12,049 nt of DNA from Streptomyces sp. NRRL F-6492. Lineage in GTDB: Bacteria; Actinomycetota; Actinomycetes; Streptomycetales; Streptomycetaceae. The notes under the pieces are model-generated. The model was not told the origin of the DNA. It did no database searches and was given only the letters and a program-made list of their open reading frames with translations. A program made the translations under genes and the position numbers. The first letter of the stretch is position 1. Every line of letters starts with the position of its first letter. The stretch lies in the NCBI RefSeq assembly GCF_001280125.1, contig NZ_LGEG01000039.1:1-12049 (forward strand). Reading direction: 5' to 3'. This document shows, piece by piece, positions 1 to 7,181 of this stretch.

Positions 1-1351
1 GCTGCTGGTACGGCGGGGGCTGCTGCCGCTGCTGGTTCTGGTTCTGCGGGGGGTGCGGGGGCTGCTGCGGCTGGCGCTGCGGGCGACGGCGCAGGGGGTC
101 CTGGCTCGGGTCCAGGTACTGCACCTGCGTCTGCTCGTTGCGGTCGCGGGCGGCGCGCAGCTGGTTCTGCCAGGGGTGCGGCTCCTCGCCCTGACCGCCC
201 TGGCCGGCCTGCCCGGCCTGCGGCGGGCCCGGCGGCACGGGGGGCATGACGGTCGTCGGGTCGGCGCCGCCGCCCGGGCCGCCGGTCGGCATGACGCTGG
301 TCGCGCCCGCGGGGTCGTACCGCGGGGGCGCCCCGGCCCCGGCGGGCAGCACCTGGGTGGGGTCGGCGGACCCGGGGGCGCCGTGGGACAGCACCTGGGT
401 CGGGTCGGCGGCCCCGGGGGCGCCGGGGACCGGCGCGGGCGCCGGGTCGGGGGCGAGGAGCGCCCCGACGCCGTCCGCCGCCTCGATCTGGGCGGGCGTG
501 GCGTGCACGCCGATGCCGGCGGCGACCGCGCGCAGGCCGCGGGCGAGGTTCACGGCGCTCGGGCGCCGGTCGGGGTCCTTGCTGAGGCAGCGCTCTATGA
601 CCGTCCACAGCGGGCCGGGGACGGTCGAGGGACGGCGCGGCTCCTCGCTGAGGTGGCGGTGGAGGACCTCCAGGGCGGTGCCGCCCGCGAACGGGGGCCG
701 GCCGGTGACCAGCTCGTAGAGGAGGATGCCCGCGCCGTAGATGTCGACGGCGGAGGTCTGCGGGCGGCCCTCGGCGGACTCGGGCGCCACGTACGCGGGC
801 GTGCCGACGAACTCGTGGGTGCGGGTCAGGCCCGGGGAGTCGGCCAGGCGCGCGATGCCGAAGTCGGTGAGCATCGGGTGCATCGCGCCGTCGCGCTCGG
901 CGAGCAGGACGTTGGCCGGCTTCAGGTCGCGGTGGACGACGCCGTCGGCGTGGCTGGCGGCGAGCGCGTCGGCGATCTGGGCGGTGAGGAGCGCCGCGGC
1001 GACCGGGGTGAGCGGTCCGCTCTCCCGGATGTACCGGTGCAGGTCGGGGCCCTCGACGAGGTCCATGACGAGGGCGAGGACGTCGCCCTCGACGACAAGG
1101 TCGCGGGTGCGCACGATGTTCGGGTGGGTGAGCCGGAGCAGCACGGACCGCTCGCGCAGGAAGCGCATCACGATGTCCGCGTCGTTGGCCAGCTCCTCCT
1201 TGAGGACCTTGATCGCGACGGTCTCGCCCGGCTGGCCGGGCACGGCCGCCTCGGCGCCCGCCGTCTCACGCTGGCGGGCTCGCCAGACGGTGCCCGTGGC
1301 GCCGCGGCCGAGCGGCTCCTCGAGCAGGTACTTGCTGCCGATAGGCCGCAC
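1..1351 (-). CDS. Ser/Thr protein kinase (Hanks type), C-terminus cut by window edge
   Basis: Eukaryotic-type Ser/Thr kinase, about 450 residues visible. The reading frame is open to the window edge with no stop. Seen: glycine loop GRGATGTV (residues 15-22), ATP-anchoring Lys48 in VAIK, catalytic loop HRDLKPAN with Asp142, DFG with Asp163, then GTPAYVAPE; the kinase domain ends near residue 275. The rest is a Pro/Gly/Ala linker with DPTQVL, DPTQVL, TSVM and DPTTVM motifs, then a Pro/Gln/Asn-rich tail running off the edge. No transmembrane segment is seen, so it is probably cytosolic unless one lies beyond the edge. The GTG at 1351-1349 is chosen because AGGGAG sits 8 bases upstream and the domain begins at once. 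An in-frame GTG at 1447-1445 would add 32 low-complexity residues. It is divergent from the FHA gene. The kinase domain and Pro/Gln-rich tail recall Streptomyces PkaA/PkaB, but that identification is from memory and unproven. Confidence 0.93.
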   Translation of the reverse strand, partial: MRPIGSKYLLEEPLGRGATGTVWRARQRETAGAEAAVPGQPGETVAIKVLKEELANDADIVMRFLRERSVLLRLTHPNIVRTRDLVVEGDVLALVMDLVEGPDLHRYIRESGPLTPVAAALLTAQIADALAASHADGVVHRDLKPANVLLAERDGAMHPMLTDFGIARLADSPGLTRTHEFVGTPAYVAPESAEGRPQTSAVDIYGAGILLYELVTGRPPFAGGTALEVLHRHLSEEPRRPSTVPGPLWTVIERCLSKDPDRRPSAVNLARGLRAVAAGIGVHATPAQIEAADGVGALLAPDPAPAPVPGAPGAADPTQVLSHGAPGSADPTQVLPAGAGAPPRYDPAGATSVMPTGGPGGGADPTTVMPPVPPGPPQAGQAGQGGQGEEPHPWQNQLRAARDRNEQTQVQYLDPSQDPLRRRPQRQPQQPPHPPQNQNQQRQQPPPYQQ

Positions 1352-1828
1352 GTCACGCGCTCCCTGCTGATCGTGGTCTGGGGTGGTTCCCGAGGTGTCC
1401 CCGCGGTCCCCGTCCTCTGTTGTGACCCGTCCGGGTGTCCGACCCACTTTAGTGCCGCCGAACGGGTCGCAGGCCGGTCGTCCACAGGGCGTTTCCGGAG
1501 GGGCTCCTGACCGAAGATGTCCGAAACGTACCCCGACCCTGTCCGGAAGAAGACGCTTCTGCGCGCGGGACGGTTGCCGGGCATGTTCCGAAGGCATGCC
1601 CAACCAGGCACTTTTACGTCCACAGCCGACCATTCAAGATCACTTGCGGCCGACCGGCGGGCGCGCTGTCGGTGGCAGGTGCGAGGATGCCCCCAGCACG
1701 TCGCACCGATGGGGTCGGGAGCCCCGCGCCGTGCCGACCTGTACCGGGCGACGCGTCCGTGCCGGGTGGGGGGAGACACGGGCGGTTCCCCTGCCGGGTA
1801 CGTCGCGCAGAAGGGACCGCTGACGGCG
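1352..1828. other. Divergent intergenic region between kinase and FHA protein genes
   Basis: About 480 bp without a convincing gene. The frame of the FHA gene stays open upstream to an ATG at 1517, but the translation there is Arg/Cys-rich, low in recognisable content and has no good ribosome binding site, so it is treated as non-coding. The region has A/T-richer patches at 1441-1455 and around 1600-1650, unusual against the surrounding GC, as expected for promoters. It holds the inverted repeat at 1579-1601 and a small hairpin AGAAG-ACG-CTTCT at 1548-1560. Reading leftward, CTAAAGTG (1452-1445) could be a -10 for the kinase, but no matching -35 is clear. Reading rightward I could not pair a -35 and -10 with confidence. 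Confidence 0.6.
1579..1601. promoter_or_regulatory. Perfect 7-bp inverted repeat, candidate operator
   Basis: GGGCATG at 1579-1585 and CATGCCC at 1595-1601 are exact reverse complements, separated by 9 bases, so the arm centres are 16 bp apart, about 1.5 helical turns. That geometry suits a dimeric regulator. It lies between two divergent genes, about 230 bp from each start. The loop resembles the stretch near 1517-1527, both having a TCCGAA core. No downstream T-run makes it a terminator. The binding protein is unknown. Confidence 0.35.
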
Positions 1829-4800
1829 ATGCAGATCCGGTTGACCGTCCTCGCGCCGCACGCCGGCCACGGCGCCGGGCGCGCCTGCGACGTGCTCGTC
1901 ACCGCCCCCGCCGGGACGGCGCTCTCCGCCGTGGCCTCCCAGCTGGCCGCCGCCGTCACGGGCCCCGAGACCTCCGCCTCGGGCACGACCGTGCTCCACG
2001 CGGGCGCGGAGCGGCTGGACGGCCGGCGCTGCGTGCTCGGCGAGCCCCCGCTGGTCGACGGCGCCGTCCTCTCCCTCCAGGTCCCGGGACCGGACGACCG
2101 GGTCGGGGAGGGCGCGGCCGCCCGGCTGCACGTGGTGGCGGGGCCGGACGCGGGCGGGGTGCACCTGCTGCACGGCGGAGCGATCAGGATCGGCCGTTCC
2201 GTCGACGCCGACGTCCCGCTCGACGACCCGGACGTCTCCCGCGCGCACTGCACGGTGACGGTCGGCGGGGACGGCCGCGTCACGGTCGCCGACCACGGCT
2301 CGACGAACGGCACGACCCTCGACGGCGCCCCCGTCGGCGAGCGCCCGGTCCGGCTCCGCCCGGGCGCGCTGCTGCGCCTCGGCGAGTCCGCCCTCCGCCT
2401 GACGGGCGCCGGCGACGACCCCGGCGGTATGGACGCGGTGGCGACGGCCCCGGACGGCGAGGGCCACCTGCGGCTCACGCGCGGCGCGCCGGACCCGACG
2501 GGCCGTACCGGCCGGACGGGCCCGGCGGGCGGCTCCGGGACGACCCCGGGCGGCCCGGCGGACGACGACACGACCCACGGCGGCGGGCACGCGCTCGCGT
2601 GGGGCGGCGGCACGGCCGACGGCGGCCACGGTGACCCGTACGCCGGCGGCTACGCCCCTTACGACGGCCACCACGCGCGCGACGGGCACGGTCACGCGCC
2701 TGACGGCGGCCACCACGACCCGTACGGCTCGGCCGGAAGCGGCGACGGGGGCCCGGCCGCTCGGTCCCAGGCCCAGGCTGAGCCCGCGACCGCGCCGCGG
2801 TCGGGCGGCAGGCGCGGGCTCGGCGCGTGGGCCCGGCGCCTCGCCGGGGGCCGCGAGGAGCTTCCGGCCCCCGCGGCCGAGGCCCGTCCGGCCCCCGACA
2901 CGCACGCGGCCGCCCGGCAGGACCCCGGCGCCCGGGACGGCGCCCGCGGGCCCGTACCGGGCGCCGACACCTGGCCCGACCCGGCCACCGTCCTGCTCAC
3001 CGCCCTCGGCCCCGGCCCCCGGCTCTGGGAGCGGGACCCCGACCACCCCGAGTCCCTGGCGGTCCGGCTCGGCACCACGGACCGCGCCGAGCTCTCCGGG
3101 GTGCCGGTCACGGTCGGGCTGCGCGAGGCCGGTTCGCTGGGTCTCGCGGGTCCCGGCGACCGGCTCGCCGGGTTCGCCCGCTCGGTGGTGGCCCAGCTCG
3201 CCGCCCTGCACTCCCCCTCCGACCTGGAGATCGTCCTCGTCAGCGCCGACCGGAACCGCTCCCTGGAGGAGCGGCGCCGCGCCTGGGGCTGGCTCGGCTG
3301 GCTCCCGCACGTCCGCCCGGCCCACGGCCAGGACTGCCGGCTGCTCCTGGCGTACGACCGCGAGCAGGCCCACGCGCGTACGTCCGAACTGACCCGGCGG
3401 CTCGACGACGGCCCGCTCGGACCCGGCTGGCCCAGCGCCGACCGCGCGTCCGTCGCGGAGGCCGCCGCGCGCTACGAGGGGCCCCGGACGGTCGTCGTCG
3501 TGGACGGCGACCCCGGCACGGCGGCGCTGCGCGAGACCGTGGCGCGGCTCGCGGGGGCCGGGGCGGCGGCCGGCATCCACCTCCTCTGTCTCGCCGAGGC
3601 GCCCTCCGCCTCCCCGGTCTCGCCGGTGGCCGCGACCTACGAGGCCGCGTGCGCCGCGTCCCTCGCGTTCCGCGAGTGCGGGGCCGCCGCGCTCCTGAGC
3701 GGGGACGTGGCGACGGCGCTGCGGCTGCTGCGCACCGCGGGCGGGCGCGTCGCGGGCCACGGCACCGTCGGCGTGGTCGACGCGGTCTCCGTCGCCTGGG
3801 CCGAGCGGTTCGGGCGGGCCCTCGCCCCGCTGCGGCCGGAGACCTCGGCGGCGCCGCACGGGCGGGCCGCCGCGCTGCCCCCGTCCTCCCGGCTGCTCGA
3901 CGAGCTGGGTCTCGCCCGGGCCACCCCCGCCTCCCTGATGGCCCGCTGGGCCTCCGCCGGGGACGGCACGGCCGTCCTGGGCACGGGCCCGCACGGCCCG
4001 CTGGCCGTGGACCTCACCCAGGAGGGGCCGCACCTGCTGATCGAGGGCCCGGCGGGCAGCGGGCGCACGGAGCTGCTCCGCTCGATCGCCGCCTCGCTCG
4101 CGGCGGGCGGCCGGCCCGACCGGCTCGGCCTGCTCCTCGTGGACGGGGCCGGCGGCGAGCGCGGCGAGGGCCTCGCGGCCTGTACGGAGCTGCCGCACGT
4201 CACCGAGCACCTGGTCGCCTCGGACCCGGTCCGGATGCGGGAGTTCGCGCAGGCGCTCGGCGCCGAGCTGAAGCGGCGGGCCGAGCTCCTGGGCGACACC
4301 CCCTTCGCCGAGCGCCGGGGCGCCCGCGCCCCGCAGGTGGCCGAGCGGCTGATCGGCCAGCGCGCCCCGAGCGCGGCGGAGTCCGTCCCCCGGGGCGCCC
4401 GCGCGACCGTCCGCCTCCCGGACACCGGCGATCACCCGAGCGGCCGCACCCTCCGCACGGGCGACGGCACGATCGGCGCCCTCCCGAGCAGCCGCACGGC
4501 GGCCCGGACGCCGTACCCGGGCGCGGACGACGCGACCGGCCGGAGCGCGCACCCCGGCGGGGACGACCCCGGCGGCCGTCCGAGCGGCCGGAGCCCGTAC
4601 CCGGGGGCGGACGACGTGACCGGCCGGTCGAGCGGACGGGTCCCGTACCCCGGCACGGGCGACCTCGACGGCCGCGCGAGCGGGCGCGTGTCCCGGGTCG
4701 GCGACGGTGACCGGCCGAGCGGGCGCGTGTCCCGTCCCGGAAGCGGTTCGGCCCGGTCCGGGGCGGACGCGTTCCTGGCCGACACGCCCAGCGGGCGACT

Positions 4801-5656
4801 GCCGCGCCGGGAGGGCGGAGACCCGGACGACCGCCCGAGCGGCAGGACCCTCCGCACCGGGGACGTCGACCTGGACAGCAGGTCGAGCAGGCGCGTACCC
4901 CGCACCGGAGACGGCGACCTCGCCGACCGCCCCAGCGGACGCGTGCCCCGCACCGGAGACGGCGACCTGGGTGGGCGTCCGAGCAGTCGGAGCCCGTACC
5001 CGGACGCGGGGGACGGGAGCGAGCGCTCCGGCGGGCGGGCGGGCCGTACCGAGGGGGCCGGGATCCGGATCCCCCGGCCCGCCTCGGGCGAGGCGGCCGG
5101 GGTCAGGGCGGCGGGGGCCGGGGCGCTGCCCCGGCTGGTCGTCCTGGTCGACGACTTCGACGCCCTGGTCGCGCCCGCGCTCGGCGCCCCCGGCCGGCCG
5201 GCCGCCGGGTCCGTCGTGCGGGCCCTGGAGGCCGTCGCCCGGCACGGCGAGCGGCTCGGCGTGCACCTCGTCGTGACCTCGGCCCGTCCGGACCGCACGG
5301 CCGACACCGAGCCGGCCCACAGCGCCCGGCTGCGGATCGTGCTCGACGCGCCCCCGGTGACGGCGGGGCCGGACGTCCCGGCGGCCGGGCGGGGCCGGCT
5401 CGGGCACCCGGACGGCCGGGTGACCCCCTTCCAGGCGGGCCGCGTCACCGGCCGGATCCCCCGGACGGCGACGCTCCGGCCGACGGTCGTCCCGCTGGAG
5501 TGGGAGCGGATGGGCGATCCGCCCACCCGCCGCCCGGTCCGCGAGCTGGGCAACGGACCGACGGACCTGGCCCTCCTCGCGAGCGCGCTCGACCGGGCGG
5601 CCCGCTCGGTGGAGGCGACTCCCGTGCCACCCCTCTCCCCCATCGCCCACACCTGA
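1829..5656 (+). CDS. FHA domain protein with degenerate EccC/EssC (FtsK/SpoIIIE)-like ATPase region
   Basis: 1275 residues. The ATG at 1829 is preferred: an AAGGGA lies 12 bases upstream, and it opens directly into a short beta-rich, ubiquitin-like (YukD/EssC-N-type) stretch, residues 1 to about 85. FHA domain about 97-190, with GRS (about 121), SRAH (about 136) and STNG (about 157), the usual phosphothreonine-binding landmarks. Residues about 200-375 are a Gly/Pro/His-rich linker. From about 380 the order matches EccC/EssC: LWERDPD motif (about 397), a degenerate D0-like domain, then one D1-like motor with GPAGSGRT at 740-747 and VVLVDDFDAL with Asp1108-Asp1109. Arg746 replaces the Walker A Lys. 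A 16-residue tandem repeat (about 865-1074) separates Walker A from Walker B. No transmembrane helix is visible, unlike secretion EccC, so it is probably soluble. Likely a phospho-dependent partner of the divergent kinase (inference). Secretion itself is not supported: no WXG100 gene is in view. Confidence 0.9.
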   Translation: MQIRLTVLAPHAGHGAGRACDVLVTAPAGTALSAVASQLAAAVTGPETSASGTTVLHAGAERLDGRRCVLGEPPLVDGAVLSLQVPGPDDRVGEGAAARLHVVAGPDAGGVHLLHGGAIRIGRSVDADVPLDDPDVSRAHCTVTVGGDGRVTVADHGSTNGTTLDGAPVGERPVRLRPGALLRLGESALRLTGAGDDPGGMDAVATAPDGEGHLRLTRGAPDPTGRTGRTGPAGGSGTTPGGPADDDTTHGGGHALAWGGGTADGGHGDPYAGGYAPYDGHHARDGHGHAPDGGHHDPYGSAGSGDGGPAARSQAQAEPATAPRSGGRRGLGAWARRLAGGREELPAPAAEARPAPDTHAAARQDPGARDGARGPVPGADTWPDPATVLLTALGPGPRLWERDPDHPESLAVRLGTTDRAELSGVPVTVGLREAGSLGLAGPGDRLAGFARSVVAQLAALHSPSDLEIVLVSADRNRSLEERRRAWGWLGWLPHVRPAHGQDCRLLLAYDREQAHARTSELTRRLDDGPLGPGWPSADRASVAEAAARYEGPRTVVVVDGDPGTAALRETVARLAGAGAAAGIHLLCLAEAPSASPVSPVAATYEAACAASLAFRECGAAALLSGDVATALRLLRTAGGRVAGHGTVGVVDAVSVAWAERFGRALAPLRPETSAAPHGRAAALPPSSRLLDELGLARATPASLMARWASAGDGTAVLGTGPHGPLAVDLTQEGPHLLIEGPAGSGRTELLRSIAASLAAGGRPDRLGLLLVDGAGGERGEGLAACTELPHVTEHLVASDPVRMREFAQALGAELKRRAELLGDTPFAERRGARAPQVAERLIGQRAPSAAESVPRGARATVRLPDTGDHPSGRTLRTGDGTIGALPSSRTAARTPYPGADDATGRSAHPGGDDPGGRPSGRSPYPGADDVTGRSSGRVPYPGTGDLDGRASGRVSRVGDGDRPSGRVSRPGSGSARSGADAFLADTPSGRLPRREGGDPDDRPSGRTLRTGDVDLDSRSSRRVPRTGDGDLADRPSGRVPRTGDGDLGGRPSSRSPYPDAGDGSERSGGRAGRTEGAGIRIPRPASGEAAGVRAAGAGALPRLVVLVDDFDALVAPALGAPGRPAAGSVVRALEAVARHGERLGVHLVVTSARPDRTADTEPAHSARLRIVLDAPPVTAGPDVPAAGRGRLGHPDGRVTPFQAGRVTGRIPRTATLRPTVVPLEWERMGDPPTRRPVRELGNGPTDLALLASALDRAARSVEATPVPPLSPIAHT
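4421..5050 (+). repeat. Degenerate 48-bp (16-residue) tandem repeat inside the FHA/EccC-like gene
   Basis: About 10-11 imperfect in-frame units, consensus roughly VPRTGDGDLADRPSGR, with variants such as SPYPGADDVTGRSSGR. They occupy residues about 865-1074, between the Walker A and Walker B segments. Neighbouring copies are 48 bp apart: a 23-base stretch at 4898-4920 recurs exactly at 4946-4968. The other units have diverged and vary from 13 to about 24 residues. The segment is Arg/Gly/Asp/Ser-rich, hydrophilic and probably disordered. Recent tandem duplication within the gene is the simplest explanation. Confidence 0.8.
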
Positions 5657-5803
5657 AACACCCCCGGGGCAATTCCTGACGTCACGTCACGAGGCAATCA
5701 CGATCGCCCACTTGACACGGAAGGCGGTATTGCGGCCCCCGCGTCACCGGGCGTAGACCTGTCGGCACGGGACAGCTCAGCGCACGAAAGAGACGGGGCA
5801 GCG
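5657..5803 (+). promoter_or_regulatory. Promoter and leader region of the sugar ABC operon
   Basis: Best promoter match: TTGCGG (5730-5735), 18 bases, TAGACC (5754-5759), putting the start near 5766 with a leader of about 38 bases. A perfect TTGACA at 5712-5717 has no -10 at 16-19 bases. Upstream are the 8-bp palindrome TGACGTCA (5677-5684), followed at once by another CGTCA, and an imperfect 16-bp palindrome at 5693-5708 (6 of 8 half-site matches). These are candidate operator sites. Nothing in the window is an obvious LacI or GntR regulator for them. CCCCGGGG after the FHA gene stop lacks a loop, so no terminator is claimed. Confidence 0.45.
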
Positions 5804-7171
5804 ATGCGTACAACTCTTCGTCCACGCAAGGCCGCCGTGACCTTCACGGCACTCACGGCGCTCGCCGCGCTCGCCCTCGCGGGCTGCGGCGACGACGGCG
5901 GTGGCGGTGGCGGGGACCCGAAGACGACACCCAGCGGCGGCCTCTCCCTGAAGGGCGAGAAGATCGAGGTCGCGGCCGTCTGGACGGGCCCGGAGCAGGA
6001 GAACTTCACCAAGGTCCTGAAGGAGTTCGAGAGGCGGACCGGCGCGACCGTGACGTTCGTGCCCGCCCAGGACCCGATCGTGAACTTCCTCGGCACGAAG
6101 ATCGCGGGCGGCTCCCCGCCCGACGTGGCGATGCTCCCGCAGGTGGGGGCGATCCAGCAGGCCGCCGCCCAGAAGTGGCTCAAGCCGGCCGGCCCGGAGG
6201 CCAAGGCCCAGCTGGCCGCGAACTACTCGCGCGGCTGGCAGGAGCTGGGCGCGGTGGACGGCACCCAGTACGGGGTCTACTTCAAGGCCGCCAACAAGTC
6301 GCTGGTCTGGTACAACACGGCCGTCTTCGAGAACGCGGGCGCCGCCGAGCCGAAGACCTGGAAGGAGTTCCTGACCACCGCCGAGACGATATCGGCGTCC
6401 GGCGTCACGCCGGTCTCGGTCGGCGGCGCGGACGGCTGGACCCTCACCGACTGGTTCGAGAACGTCTACCTCTCCCAGGCGGGCCCGGAGAAGTACGACC
6501 GACTGGCGAAGCACGAGATCAAGTGGACGGACCCGTCCGTCACCGCCGCCCTGACCACGCTCGCCGAGCTGTTCGGCAAGCCGTCGCTGCTCGCGGGCGG
6601 GACGAGCGGCGCGCTGCAGACGGAGTACCCGGCCTCGGTGACGCAGACCTTCACCGGCGGGGCCGAGCCGAAGGGCGCGATGGTCTTCGAGGGCGACTTC
6701 GCCGCCGTCAACATCGCCCAGACCGAGGCGAAGATCGGCACGGACGCCAAGGTCTTCCCCTTCCCGAAGGTCGGGGACGCCGGGACCGTGCCCGTGGTGA
6801 CGGCCGGCGACGCGGCCGTGGCCCTCAAGGACACCAAGGGCGCGCAGGCGCTCCTCGCCTTCCTCGCCTCCCCGGACGCGGCGAAGATCTGGGCGGGCGC
6901 GGGCGGCTTCCTCTCGCCGAACAAGAACCTGGACCCGGCGGCGTATCCGAACGACGTCCAGCGCGAGATCGCCAAGGCCCTGATCGGCGCCGGTGACGAC
7001 TTCCGCTTCGACATGTCGGACCAGATGCCGCAGTCGTTCGGCGGGACGCCCGGCAAGGGCGAGTGGAAGGCGCTCCAGGACTTCCTGAAGAACCCGAAGG
7101 ACGTCGCCGGGGCCCAGGCGCGTCTGGAGGCGGACGCGGCGAAGGCGTACCGGGCCGCCGCGAAGGGCTGA
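5804..7171 (+). CDS. Sugar ABC transporter substrate-binding lipoprotein (AglE-like, CUT1)
   Basis: 455 residues. The N-terminus has basic residues (RPRK), a hydrophobic stretch and a lipobox LAGC with Cys28, so it should be cut before Cys28, lipidated and held outside the membrane. A Gly/Asp linker (CGDDGGGGGG) follows. The body is a group 1 extracellular solute-binding fold. The stretches VDGTQYGVYFKAANKSLVWY, TDWFENVYLS and GAGDDFRFDMSDQMP resemble alpha-glucoside binding proteins of the AglE family, so it probably delivers an alpha-glucoside or other oligosaccharide. The exact sugar cannot be read from sequence. It is the first gene of a three-gene operon, ending 10 bp before the first permease. 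The ribosome binding site is weak (GGGG, 6 bases from ATG), but the signal peptide fixes this start. Confidence 0.93.
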   Translation: MRTTLRPRKAAVTFTALTALAALALAGCGDDGGGGGGDPKTTPSGGLSLKGEKIEVAAVWTGPEQENFTKVLKEFERRTGATVTFVPAQDPIVNFLGTKIAGGSPPDVAMLPQVGAIQQAAAQKWLKPAGPEAKAQLAANYSRGWQELGAVDGTQYGVYFKAANKSLVWYNTAVFENAGAAEPKTWKEFLTTAETISASGVTPVSVGGADGWTLTDWFENVYLSQAGPEKYDRLAKHEIKWTDPSVTAALTTLAELFGKPSLLAGGTSGALQTEYPASVTQTFTGGAEPKGAMVFEGDFAAVNIAQTEAKIGTDAKVFPFPKVGDAGTVPVVTAGDAAVALKDTKGAQALLAFLASPDAAKIWAGAGGFLSPNKNLDPAAYPNDVQREIAKALIGAGDDFRFDMSDQMPQSFGGTPGKGEWKALQDFLKNPKDVAGAQARLEADAAKAYRAAAKG

Positions 7172-7181
7172 GGTCCCCGCC

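Noticed and set aside
53..1510. Plus-strand open frames opposite the kinase
   Set aside because: The minus strand has all kinase motifs in one frame; the plus-strand products are low-complexity shadows.
1601..1823. Small plus-strand frame beginning MPNQALLRPQ near 1596
   Set aside because: No ribosome binding site, its sequence turns Arg-rich and degenerate, and it overlaps the likely promoter of the FHA gene.
1517..1828. N-terminal extension of the FHA protein from the ATG at 1517
   Set aside because: The extra 104 residues are Arg/Cys-rich, match nothing recognisable and lack a ribosome binding site; the ATG at 1829 opens straight into the ubiquitin-like region.
1640..5650. A 1336-codon open frame on the minus strand opposite the FHA/EccC-like gene
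   Set aside because: High GC leaves few stops in any frame. Its translation is Arg/Gly/Ala/Pro-rich without a known domain, while the plus strand encodes FHA and P-loop-like motifs in order.
5657..5670. CCCCGGGG after the FHA gene as a terminator
   Set aside because: It is a palindrome with no room for a loop and no T-run.
5712..5717. Perfect TTGACA as the -35 of the sugar operon
   Set aside because: No -10-like hexamer lies 16-19 bases downstream; TTGCGG/TAGACC fits better.
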